Shown piece after piece: positions 20,251-27,815 of a stretch of 64,000 bases of DNA. The position numbers and the translations under genes are program-made. Within the stretch, counting starts at the first letter, position 1; every line of letters starts with the position of its first letter. The notes beneath the pieces were generated by a model, which worked only from the letters and a program-made list of their open reading frames with translations, did not search any database and was not told the origin of the DNA. The DNA is from Enorma burkinafasonensis (lineage in GTDB: Bacteria; Actinomycetota; Coriobacteriia; Coriobacteriales; Coriobacteriaceae): assembly GCF_902150035.1 (NCBI RefSeq), contig NZ_LR597505.1:62001-126000 (forward strand), written 5' to 3'.

Positions 20251-22083
20251 TCACGAAACGAACGAGAACTTGGTGACGTCGAAGATCCCCTCCGGCCTGA
20301 TGCGCGCCTCGGGGATCACGGGCAGCGGCAAAAAGATCATGCCCATGATGGGGTCGAGCGGCGGCTCGATGCCCATGGACCGGGCCTCGCGCACGAACGC
20401 GTCGTGCTCGCGTGCCACCTCCTCCGCCGCGCCATCGCTCATGAGGCCGCCGAGCGGCAGGTCGAGCTTCGAGACCACCGCCCCGTCGCGCACGAGCACG
20501 AAACCGCCCTGGCCGACATGCTCGACGGCAACCTGCATATCGCGCGGATTGTCGCCGACCACGCAGACGTTGTGCGAGTCGTGCCCGATCGTGGAGGCGA
20601 TGGCGCCTCCCGTGATGGTGAAGCCGCGCACCCAGCCGCGACCGACGTGCGCGCCCACCAGGCCGCTGCCCGCCGGGCCCGTCCCGTCGACACCGGCATC
20701 CTGCGCGGCGACGCCGCGGCCGTAGCGCTCGATGAGCATGATGCGGCGAAGCCCCTCGGCGGAGGCGGGCCGCACGAGCCGCGTGATGGCGTTGCCCGGC
20801 ACGACCTCGATCGCGGCCGATCCCGGCGCGAAGGGGTAGTCGAACACCTCGGGCGCGAGGCGCGGCAGGCGCACCGAGCCGCGCAGGCGCTCCTCGAGGG
20901 CGCGCACCCGCTCGCCCGCCGGAGCGATCGAACCCACGAAGCGCCCGTCCTCCGCCACGAGCTCGCCGGCGGCGAAGACCTGGTGCGGCGGCCGCTCGAA
21001 CGCGAGGTCGTCGAGGACGAGCAGGTCGGCGCGCTTGCCCGGCGCCACGGCGCCGCGACGCTCGAGCGGGTCCGCCGTGCCGTGGTCGAGCCCGAAGCAC
21101 TCGGCCGTGGACAGCGTCCCCATGGAGACGGCGAGCACCGCATCGATGCCGAGCGAGATCGCAAGACGGCAGGCGTTGTCGATGGTCCCGATGGCGATGG
21201 CATCCGACGGCGCGCGGTCGTCCGTGGCGAAGCAGCAGCGCCGCGCCCGACGCGGGTCGTCGAGCACGAGGGGGCCGAGCGCCTCGAGGTCGTGGCTGCA
21301 GGTCCCCTCGCGGAGCATGATGTACATGCCGCGCGAGAGCTTGTCGAGCGCCTCGGCTGGGTTCGTGCACTCGTGGTCGGCGATGATCCCGCAGGCGGCG
21401 TAGGCGTTGAGGTCGCCGCCGGCGACGAGCGGCGCGTGCCCGTCCACGAGCCCCGAAACCGTCCCCCGCGCGGCATCAATGCGCGCGAGCGTCTCGGAAT
21501 CCGCCGCCTCGACGCCCGGGTAGTTCATCATCTCGCCCAGGCCGAAGACCTCGCCCGGGTGCTCCGCCATGAAGGCGCGCATGTCCTCGGCGGTGATATC
21601 CGCGCCCGCCTGCTCGTCGGGGAGCGCCGGCACGCAGGAGGGCATCATGAACTTGAAGTCGAGCGGGGCGCGGCGGGCGTCCTCGATCATGAAGGAGAGG
21701 CCGTCGAGCCCGCAGACGTTCGCGATCTCGTGGGAGTCCGCGATGGCCGTGGTGGTGCCGTGGGCGAGCGCCATGCGCGCGTACTCCGCCGGCCGCACGT
21801 TGGATGACTCGATGTGCATGTGCCCGTCGATGAAGCCGGGCGCGAGATAGCGCCCGCCGCAGTCGATGACCTGGGCCGCAGGCGGGTCCGGCACGGCGGC
21901 GTCCCGGTCGTCGAGGAGCACGCCCACGATGACGCCGTCCTTCACGGCGACGCGACCGGGCACCACGCGCAGGCCGTACACGTCGACAATCCGCGCGTTC
22001 ACGAAGAGCGTATCCACCGGCACGCGTCCCTCCGCCGCATCGACCAAGGTCTTCAACATCGCCGTCTGGGATCCCTGCGCCAT
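20251..22083 (-). CDS. ade: Adenine deaminase
   Basis: Adenine deaminase converts adenine to hypoxanthine for purine salvage and nitrogen release. The 610-residue protein has the amidohydrolase metal site GFIDGHMHIESS, HGTTTAIADSHEIANV, and the C-terminal family regions GGAIASTIGHDSHNVCVVG and DNPRDMQVAV. I start it at 22083, where AAAGGGG lies five bases upstream; the open frame runs over 600 bases further, into the divergent membrane-protein gene, with no coding support. Its upstream region shares the regulatory box at 22196-22216 with that divergent gene. Confidence 0.95.
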   Translation of the reverse strand: MAQGSQTAMLKTLVDAAEGRVPVDTLFVNARIVDVYGLRVVPGRVAVKDGVIVGVLLDDRDAAVPDPPAAQVIDCGGRYLAPGFIDGHMHIESSNVRPAEYARMALAHGTTTAIADSHEIANVCGLDGLSFMIEDARRAPLDFKFMMPSCVPALPDEQAGADITAEDMRAFMAEHPGEVFGLGEMMNYPGVEAADSETLARIDAARGTVSGLVDGHAPLVAGGDLNAYAACGIIADHECTNPAEALDKLSRGMYIMLREGTCSHDLEALGPLVLDDPRRARRCCFATDDRAPSDAIAIGTIDNACRLAISLGIDAVLAVSMGTLSTAECFGLDHGTADPLERRGAVAPGKRADLLVLDDLAFERPPHQVFAAGELVAEDGRFVGSIAPAGERVRALEERLRGSVRLPRLAPEVFDYPFAPGSAAIEVVPGNAITRLVRPASAEGLRRIMLIERYGRGVAAQDAGVDGTGPAGSGLVGAHVGRGWVRGFTITGGAIASTIGHDSHNVCVVGDNPRDMQVAVEHVGQGGFVLVRDGAVVSKLDLPLGGLMSDGAAEEVAREHDAFVREARSMGIEPPLDPIMGMIFLPLPVIPEARIRPEGIFDVTKFSFVS

Positions 22084-22195
22084 ACGAGCCCCTTTCGCCG
22101 TAGCCTTGCCCTCCATCGTACCCATCCGCCGGCGCGTCTTGCGCGGGGCGGGCCGGTTCAAAGCGGCAGGGCGATTCGGTCCGGGAGACGCTATT

Positions 22196-22216
22196 GTCAA
22201 TTCCACGTTGATTATC
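22196..22216 (+). promoter_or_regulatory. LysR-type box, copy 1
   Basis: GTCAATTCCACGTTGATTAT, continuing to C at 22216, has the dyad TCAA-N7-TTGA followed by TTATC. Two further copies lie at 22839-22859 (reverse) and 23892-23912. This copy sits 12 bases before the -35 of the promoter for the membrane-protein gene at 22340, a typical activator position. Half of the motif (TTGTCAATTC) recurs at 22264-22273. Confidence 0.6.
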
Positions 22217-22228
22217 GGCGCCCGCGCT

Positions 22229-22258
22229 TTGACACGCGCTGCACATACCGCATATACT
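22229..22258 (+). promoter_or_regulatory. Strong vegetative promoter
   Basis: A perfect -35 TTGACA (22229-22234) and -10 TATACT (22253-22258) are separated by 18 bases, about 80 bases before the membrane-protein gene. LysR-type box copy 1 lies just upstream. Confidence 0.75.
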
Positions 22259-22339
22259 GCGCCGGTTGTCAATTCGCCATAGGCGGCACCCGCCGCGCAT
22301 CGGCGACACACGAGACCACGCATAGCGAAAGGAACACCT

Positions 22340-22744
22340 ATGTCCAAGAATCGCAGGGGCGTCCAGGGTATCGGCCTGTTCTTCCTCCTCCTCGGCATCG
22401 TCGCCATCGCCACCGCCGCCATCATGTTCTTCGGCGCGAACGACGTCGACCTCCATATCGAGGACGGCGTCCAGATCGCCCAGATGTACGCCATCATCCT
22501 CGGCGTCATCGGCCTGTTCCAGGTCGTCGTCGGCATCGTCGGCCTGCGCGCCGCCAAGCACGACAACCTGCTCAAGCCGTTCATGTACCTCTGCACGTTC
22601 GTGGCCATCGTCAACATCGCACAGATCGGCATGACCCTCGGCACGGGCGAGGGCGAGATCTGGCAGAACCTCATCCACACCGCCACCGCCATCACCGGCG
22701 CGGCCTTCGCCGCCAAGGCGGCTCAGGAGCAGAGCGCCCAGTAG
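22340..22744 (+). CDS. Small four-helix membrane protein, function unknown
   Basis: The 134-residue protein has four predicted membrane segments (roughly residues 9-31, 47-70, 80-101 and 110-128), for example GIGLFFLLLGIVAIATAAIMF and AIILGVIGLFQVVVGIVGL, with a basic N-terminus (MSKNRRG) and basic loop (RAAKHDN) suggesting N-in topology. I do not recognise a named family; the pattern resembles small DUF membrane proteins of Coriobacteriia. AAAGGA precedes the ATG. It has its own strong promoter with a LysR-type box and a classical terminator, so it is a tightly controlled single gene probably linked to the LysR regulator downstream. Confidence 0.8.
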   Translation: MSKNRRGVQGIGLFFLLLGIVAIATAAIMFFGANDVDLHIEDGVQIAQMYAIILGVIGLFQVVVGIVGLRAAKHDNLLKPFMYLCTFVAIVNIAQIGMTLGTGEGEIWQNLIHTATAITGAAFAAKAAQEQSAQ

Positions 22745-22799
22745 CGCCCGGCCCTATCGCCGCCGTCGGGTTACACGGCCCGACAGCGCGCATCGGATG

Positions 22800-22830
22800 C
22801 GGCCCTCGCCATGCGGGGGCCGTTTTATTT
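22800..22830 (+). terminator. Rho-independent terminator
   Basis: A 10-bp stem (CGGCCCTCGC against GCGGGGGCCG, one G-U pair) with a 3-base loop is followed by TTTTATTTT. It ends the transcript of the membrane-protein gene before the LysR regulator. Confidence 0.9.
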
Positions 22831-22838
22831 TGCCCCTC

Positions 22839-22859
22839 GATTATCAACCGGACATTGAG
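22839..22859 (-). promoter_or_regulatory. LysR-type box, copy 2
   Basis: On the minus strand this reads CTCAATGTCCGGTTGATAAT, continuing to C. It has the TCAA-N7-TTGA dyad and the TAATC extension seen in copies 1 and 3. It lies about 105 bases before the LysR gene, an expected autoregulatory position. Confidence 0.6.
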
Positions 22860-22964
22860 AATCTTCTTCACGCGCGCTCGCGCCCGTGACCTCTATGCTG
22901 TTGTGGAACCATCTCGATGCGCGACCCGGCAGCAGGCCGGGGCCCGCAAGGTTAGGACCGGCAC

Positions 22965-23882
22965 GTGAACATCCGTCAATTGCGCTACTTCTACCTCTCC
23001 GCCACGCTGGGGAGCCTCACCGACGCCGCGCGCGCCGAGAACGTCTCGGTCCAGGCGGTGTCGAAATCCCTCATGGAACTCGAGGAGGAACTCGGCGGCA
23101 AGCTGTTCGAGCGCAAAGGCCGCGGCATCGTCCTCACCCCGCTCGGGGACTCCCTCGTCGACCATGCGCGCTCTGCGGTCGAGAGCTTCGACGCCGTATC
23201 CGTCGTCGCCAAGCAGTTCCTGAAGACCGATCGAGCCGAAGGAGACGACGGCTACCGCCTCGCGCTCATCACCCCGCCCTTCGCCAAGCACGACCTCATC
23301 TGCGCCGCACTCTCGCGCCTGTTCTCGCGCATGATGCGCACCGACGTGAAGCTCGACATCGCGCTTGGGGCCCAGGCGATGGACGCGCTCGAGCGCGGGG
23401 ACCTCGATGCCGCGTTCACCGTCGGCAACCTCGACGACCCGCGCTGCACCTGCCTGCCGATCGGCAGCGTGTCCGTGGGCATGTTCGTGGGCCGCCAGCA
23501 TCCGCTCCGCAAGAAGCGCCTGGTCACCTTCGAGGATCTCGCACCCTATCCCGTCCTCCACAACCAGGAGATCGATGGGTTCAACGAGACCATCCTCGGG
23601 AGCTGCCTCAAGCGCGGGCTCGCCTCCCCCGTAGTCGAGATCTCGACCGATGAGGAGGTGGCCGATTTCCTGGAGCAGCAACAGGGCTACATCCTCGGCG
23701 TCTACCTCAAGGCACTCGACGTCAAGCCGCTCGCCTTCATGCACAAGATCGATCCCGCGGACGCCCCTGCGGTGCCCGTCTGCATGGTGACCTTGAAGAG
23801 CAAGCAGGGTCCTACGACGGAGCGCCTCAACCATTTCGTCTGCCACGAGTTCAGGCACCTTAAGCGCCTCCTGAGCGAGTAG
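22965..23882 (+). CDS. LysR family transcriptional regulator
   Basis: The 305-residue protein has an N-terminal winged helix-turn-helix (residues 1-65: MNIRQLRYFYLSATLGSLTDAAR, VSVQAVSKSLMELEEELGGKLF, RGIVLTPLG) and a C-terminal effector-binding domain with a regulated-cleft pattern (ALITPPFAKHDLICAAL, GDLDAAFTVGNLDD). Its DNA site is probably the TCAA-N7-TTGATnATC box found before its own gene, the upstream membrane-protein gene and the downstream CmpB-like gene; this is inference from conservation and position. The effector is unknown. The ATG at 22965 is preceded by a weak GGACCGG site. Confidence 0.9.
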   Translation: MNIRQLRYFYLSATLGSLTDAARAENVSVQAVSKSLMELEEELGGKLFERKGRGIVLTPLGDSLVDHARSAVESFDAVSVVAKQFLKTDRAEGDDGYRLALITPPFAKHDLICAALSRLFSRMMRTDVKLDIALGAQAMDALERGDLDAAFTVGNLDDPRCTCLPIGSVSVGMFVGRQHPLRKKRLVTFEDLAPYPVLHNQEIDGFNETILGSCLKRGLASPVVEISTDEEVADFLEQQQGYILGVYLKALDVKPLAFMHKIDPADAPAVPVCMVTLKSKQGPTTERLNHFVCHEFRHLKRLLSE

Positions 23883-23891
23883 GCCCGTATC

Positions 23892-23912
23892 GTCAACTCA
23901 CCATTGATAATC
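23892..23912 (+). promoter_or_regulatory. LysR-type box, copy 3
   Basis: GTCAACTCACCATTGATAAT, continuing to C, again shows TCAA-N7-TTGA plus TAATC. It lies ten bases after the LysR stop and about 140 bases before the CmpB-like membrane-protein gene. Confidence 0.6.
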
Positions 23913-24053
23913 AGGGTGATTCGTTTCGTCTCGTGGTTTCCCGCCGGAATTGTGGTAATGGAGCGCCCTCATGGGCTACCATCTCTAGGGCGGATTCCCG
24001 CGAGCCGGGCTACGCCCCTTCCGTTCGTCCAACATGCTGCATTGGATACCATC

Positions 24054-25337
24054 ATGACTACTGCCCCGACGCCCCAGCACGCCGCTGCCGAGCCCGCGGT
24101 CAAGAAGGTGCCGTTCATCATCAAGGTGTACGGCCTGCTCTGCCTGATCGACGGCATCGTCACCATCCCCATGATCGCGATCTTCGCCGCCATGGTCGCC
24201 TGGGCGCTCCAGACGGACCCCTCGCTCATCACGCTCGGCACCGACCCCACGCTGCCGGTCGTGCTCGCGGCCATCTCGGTCATCGTGACCGGTGCCAACG
24301 CCGTCGCGCTCATCGTCTTCGGCCGCTCGCTCATGAAGAGCCGCCGGCGCAACGCGGTGCGCTGGTCCTATGCGCTTATCGCCGCCTCGATCGTGCAGCT
24401 CCTCATCACGATCATGCTGCAGGGCATCGGCACCCACCTCGCCGCCCCGCTCATCCAGCTCGGCATCCTCGTCGCGCTCTCCGTCACCGTGGACCCGTCG
24501 CTTCGCCAGGAGCGCGAGCTTGAGCGCAAGCTCCGCGACCAGGAGGACCGCGAGGCGGCCGAGGAGGGCATGCTCGGGCGCGACCTCGAGGGCAAGGGCT
24601 ATATCGAGCTCAACTTCTTCAACCTGTTCTGGGTCTTCGTGGTCTGCTGCATCCTCGGCCTCATCATCGAGACCATCTACCACTTCGCCGTCGTGGTGCC
24701 CGGCGAGATCCAGGACCGCGCAGGGCTCCTCTTCGGGCCCTTCTCGCCCATCTACGGCTTCGGCGCCGTGCTCATGACCGTGGCGCTCAACCGCTTCTAC
24801 AAGGCGAACCCCGTGATCATCTTCGTGGTCTCGGCTGTCATCGGCGGCCTCTTCGAGGCGGCGACCGCCTGGTTCATGCAGGTCGGCTTCGGCGCCGTCG
24901 CATGGGACTACACCGGCTCCACCATCTTCGGGCTCTTCCCCGACCCCATTGCCCAGATCTTCGGCGGCCGCACGAGCGCGCTGTTCATGTGCATGTGGGG
25001 TGCCCTCGGCTTCGTGTGGATCAAGTTCTGCCTGCCGTGGCTCCTGAAGCTCATCAACATCATCCCCTGGAACCTGCGCTACTCGCTCACCACGGTCTGC
25101 GCCGTCCTCATGCTCGTGAACGGCGTCATGACGCTCGAGGCCCTCGACTGCTGGTTCGAGCGCGTCTCGGGCATCGAGCCCACCTCGCCGGTCGAGGAGT
25201 TCTATGCCGAGCACTTCGATGACGCGTACATGGCGCACCGCTTCGAGAGCATGACCATCACGCCCGAGGACTCCGGCCGTGTCGACACCGCGGCGCAAGT
25301 CGCCGCCGACGAGGTCGCGGAGTCGCTCGTGGCATAG
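24054..25337 (+). CDS. Multi-pass membrane protein, ABC_trans_CmpB family
   Basis: The 427-residue protein has about nine hydrophobic segments. The N-terminal third (four segments) is variable. After a charged region (RQERELERKLRDQEDREAAEEG) comes the conserved part typical of the putative ABC-transporter type IV/CmpB family: FFNLFWVFVVCCILGLIIET, LLFGPFSPIYGFGAV and SALFMCMWGALGFVWIKF. Despite the family name a transport function is not proven. I start at the ATG at 24054 (MTTAPTPQ); no good ribosome site is visible for any start, so this is uncertain. A LysR-type box lies upstream and a strong terminator follows. Confidence 0.75.
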   Translation: MTTAPTPQHAAAEPAVKKVPFIIKVYGLLCLIDGIVTIPMIAIFAAMVAWALQTDPSLITLGTDPTLPVVLAAISVIVTGANAVALIVFGRSLMKSRRRNAVRWSYALIAASIVQLLITIMLQGIGTHLAAPLIQLGILVALSVTVDPSLRQERELERKLRDQEDREAAEEGMLGRDLEGKGYIELNFFNLFWVFVVCCILGLIIETIYHFAVVVPGEIQDRAGLLFGPFSPIYGFGAVLMTVALNRFYKANPVIIFVVSAVIGGLFEAATAWFMQVGFGAVAWDYTGSTIFGLFPDPIAQIFGGRTSALFMCMWGALGFVWIKFCLPWLLKLINIIPWNLRYSLTTVCAVLMLVNGVMTLEALDCWFERVSGIEPTSPVEEFYAEHFDDAYMAHRFESMTITPEDSGRVDTAAQVAADEVAESLVA

Positions 25338-25361
25338 CGCACCGCACCATACCGTTCCGAC

Positions 25362-25401
25362 CAGGGCCGCGTCCCCCTATGGGTGCGCGGCCCTGTTGTT
25401 T
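25362..25401 (+). terminator. Rho-independent terminator
   Basis: Perfect 10-base arms (CAGGGCCGCG at 25362-25371 and CGCGGCCCTG at 25386-25395) are followed by TTGTTT, 25 bases after the CmpB-like gene. Confidence 0.85.
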
Positions 25402-25469
25402 GGCGCGGGGCATCGGGTGCGCCGCGGGCCGCGCACGGAAGCCCTCCCGAGCGGTGCGGCCATCTCCCA

Positions 25470-25808
25470 TCAGGCGTACTTGCGGCCCAGACGCATCAGG
25501 TGCATCTGGCGTTTGCGCAGGTCCCGGTCACCGAACCGCTCCCGTGCCGTGGTGGCGACATCGCGCAACTTCGCCTCGGTCATCAGCGGCTTGAGCTCAC
25601 GCTCGACCTGCTCTATGGCGTCGGCGCACGAGAGCTCGCACCCGCAGATCCTGGCCACCATCACGTTGTCGACGACGATGCCGCTCACCGAGAACGCCCC
25701 ATGACAATGGGGACAGACTGCCTCGTGATCTTCCGGCTCGATGAAGGCCGGTCCGACCGGCTGCATGCGATAGTTCTTCTTCCGAGCGGGCCGTACCTTC
25801 TTGCCCAT
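25470..25808 (-). CDS. Small cysteine-containing protein, function unknown
   Basis: The 112-residue protein starts with a basic stretch (MGKKVRPARKKNYRMQP), then has CPHCHGAF and ICGCELSC, four to five cysteines that could hold a zinc ion, and ends in a basic helical region (ERFGDRDLRKRQMHLMRLGRKYA). I do not recognise the family; a nucleic-acid-binding zinc ribbon is a reasonable guess. The start at 25808 is chosen because the protein begins naturally there; only a weak GGGGGC precedes it, and an alternative start lies at 25838. It is convergent with the CmpB-like gene and shares its terminator region. Confidence 0.55.
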   Translation of the reverse strand: MGKKVRPARKKNYRMQPVGPAFIEPEDHEAVCPHCHGAFSVSGIVVDNVMVARICGCELSCADAIEQVERELKPLMTEAKLRDVATTARERFGDRDLRKRQMHLMRLGRKYA

Positions 25809-25934
25809 GTGCACCACGCCCCCGATGCCGATTCCCAAACGCGATTCCTCGCTATGCTCGGGTACAGGCTATTCCCCCGTGCGGACAAAACCCGCAGCGC
25901 CGGGGAGAGGGACATCGTGTGGGTCGCAAACCTC

Positions 25935-26024
25935 TGAACCCTCCATACAACGTACGAACCCTATACCGACATCTTCGCCGAGGAAACATGTCGATATAGG
26001 GTTCGCAGGATCCGGAGAGGGTTC
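25935..26024. repeat. Intergenic inverted-repeat element A
   Basis: Seventeen-base arms at 25956-25972 (GAACCCTATACCGACAT) and 25988-26004 differ by one base and enclose a 15-base loop. Shorter outer arms (TGAACCCTCC at 25935, GGAGAGGGTTCA ending 26024) extend the dyad. The arm core CGGTATAGGGTTCG resembles those of elements B and C. It fills most of the 293-base spacer 25839-26131, which has no other supported feature. Confidence 0.6.
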
Positions 26025-26131
26025 ACAGCTTTCAGCGGCTGCTCAGGAACGCGCGGGAAGTCGGGGGCAGGAAGGCCCGACGAGATCCGGTCGGCCACAT
26101 GGTCGCTCGGTCACCCGGCCGCCCGCGCGGC

Positions 26132-26683
26132 TCACGCGCCCCGATGGTACGGGCAGGAGCCCTTCAGACAGGCGGAGTTCCTATCGGAGACCGCGCAGAC
26201 CGGCACCGTGTCCGCAAGCTCGAAACCGGCGTCGAGCTCGCGGTTGAACCACGCCGCCGCCTCGCGCACGGCGATGCGCGTGTCGCGCTTGCAGCAACGC
26301 GGCGCGCCGGCGCGCGCGATCTTCTCGAGGATCGCGGCGACCATGAGCTGAGCCTCGCTCCAGCCCTCGGCACGCAGCGGCGCGTTGCCCGCCGCGATGG
26401 CGAACGCCATGCCGCACGACGCCGCGGCGCCGCACACGCCCCACTGGGCGCACGACGCCCCCGGCACGAGCGAGCCGCGCTCGCACATGAGCTCGAGCTG
26501 CTCGTCGAGGTCGGCTCCATCCGGCCGGCGCATGCACGCGAGCAGCGCCGCACCGGTGAGCACGTGGTGCACCGGGCCGAACGCCGGGCACTCGTCCTGC
26601 GCCATGAGGTGCTCCAGGAGCTCAGCGGGGTCGCTGCCCTCCCACGTGCGGCAGATGTCCGTTATCCATGCGTACGATCCCAA
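26132..26683 (-). CDS. DUF5714-type cysteine-rich protein
   Basis: The 183-residue protein has a motif set that I associate with DUF5714: DECPAFGPVHHVLTGAALL, GASCAQWGVCGAAASCGMAFAI, APRCCKRDT and a final GSCPYH. The many conserved cysteines suggest a metal or iron-sulfur site; related genes often sit near methyltransferases in anaerobes, but none is adjacent here. The start is a TTG at 26683, with GGGAGG five bases upstream, which decides it over later ATG codons. The corA-like gene ends with its stop codon upstream on the same strand, 18 bases away, so the two may be co-transcribed. Confidence 0.65.
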   Translation of the reverse strand: MGSYAWITDICRTWEGSDPAELLEHLMAQDECPAFGPVHHVLTGAALLACMRRPDGADLDEQLELMCERGSLVPGASCAQWGVCGAAASCGMAFAIAAGNAPLRAEGWSEAQLMVAAILEKIARAGAPRCCKRDTRIAVREAAAWFNRELDAGFELADTVPVCAVSDRNSACLKGSCPYHRGA

Positions 26684-26701
26684 GGTGGCCTCCCTCGCTT
26701 C

Positions 26702-27685
26702 CTATCGGTTCCTATCGCGGTCGCGGTGCCGGCCGCCTCGGCTCCCGTCGAAGCTCAGCCACCCGCGCCGGTGGAACACCCAGATCTCGGCGAGCGCCAC
26801 CACGAGGCACAGCGCCGCAGCGACAGGATAACCCCACGGCACCGAGATGAGCGGGATGTCCGTGAAATTCATGCCGTACCAGCTCGTGATGAAGGTAAGC
26901 GGCATGGCGATGGTGGCCACCACGGTGAGCCACTGCATGATGCTGTTCTGGCGCACGTCGATGCTCTCCTGGTAGAGGCTGTGCACCTGCAGGCTGTAAT
27001 CCTGCAGCGACTCGAGCCGTGCCGAGAGCCGCTCGAGCTGGCGCGCGAGGCCCGAGAACCGGCCGCGGTCCTCCTTTGGGACGAAGCCGCGCGCATCGTC
27101 CGCCAGTACGGTCGCCATATCGAGAAGCCCCTGGTAGTAGACGTCGAGACCGAGCAGGCGGCGCGTGTCCGCCATCATGCGGGCGCGGTCGATGCGCTCC
27201 CGCCCGGCGAGGATCCGCTCCTCCAGCTGCTCGTAGTCGTCGCGCACGCGCGATAGCGTCGCGGGATGGTCGTGGAGCGGCAGGCGGAGCAGGGCGCAGA
27301 GCGTGCCGGCAGCGCTCGAGACGGGCGCCGCGTCCTCGACCAGCTGCTCGAGCAGGGGCTCGCAGACGCCGCAGCCGTCGACGAGGACCAGCCGCTCCTC
27401 CGTGAGCACGAAAGCGAACCGCTTGGCCCGGGATGCCGGGTGCGCACCGGCAGGCAGGACCACGATGCCCGCGGCACCGTCCCCGTCGTGTTCCACGAAG
27501 GGCATCGCCGCGTGCTCAGCCTGCTCGAGGACCTCCTCGGCAAGCCGGCCGTGCGCGTAGCGCCTCGCATGGGCGAAACCCGTGAGCAGCACCTCCCCTT
27601 CCGCGCACCGCGGGCTCCCGTCCCCCGCCATGGCATCCGCCCGGGGCAGAAGCCTTCCTTCCTCGATCGTCCATCCACGGCTCAT
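26702..27685 (-). CDS. corA: CorA-family divalent cation transporter
   Basis: CorA proteins form pentameric magnesium or cobalt channels. The 327-residue protein has a soluble N-terminal alpha/beta domain, a long helical stretch (about residues 140-240), and two C-terminal membrane segments separated by the selectivity motif YGMNF (in ITSWYGMNFTDIP). The tail is unusually rich in Arg and Asp (GSRGGRHRDRDRNR). GAGGAGG lies eight bases before the ATG. It is divergent from the GH2 gene and just upstream of the DUF5714 gene. Confidence 0.9.
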   Translation of the reverse strand: MSRGWTIEEGRLLPRADAMAGDGSPRCAEGEVLLTGFAHARRYAHGRLAEEVLEQAEHAAMPFVEHDGDGAAGIVVLPAGAHPASRAKRFAFVLTEERLVLVDGCGVCEPLLEQLVEDAAPVSSAAGTLCALLRLPLHDHPATLSRVRDDYEQLEERILAGRERIDRARMMADTRRLLGLDVYYQGLLDMATVLADDARGFVPKEDRGRFSGLARQLERLSARLESLQDYSLQVHSLYQESIDVRQNSIMQWLTVVATIAMPLTFITSWYGMNFTDIPLISVPWGYPVAAALCLVVALAEIWVFHRRGWLSFDGSRGGRHRDRDRNR

Positions 27686-27815
27686 CGGCGTCGCCTCCTC
27701 GCATCTTCACCAGATATACCCAAACCGCGGTAGCGCCCACCCGGCAGGTCCGGCACCTGACGTGGTAGCATGGCGGGAACCGACCCGTGGCACCGCCGCC
27801 GCACAAGGGGGCCCT

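Noticed and set aside
22084-22716. N-terminal extension of adenine deaminase by about 210 residues
   Set aside because: The extra codons overlap the divergent membrane-protein gene and its promoter, are low in family similarity, and the ATG at 22083 has a strong ribosome site.
25956-26004. Simple rho-independent terminator instead of a repeat element
   Set aside because: The 17-bp arms form a good hairpin but no T-run follows on either strand, and the arm core recurs in two other spacers.
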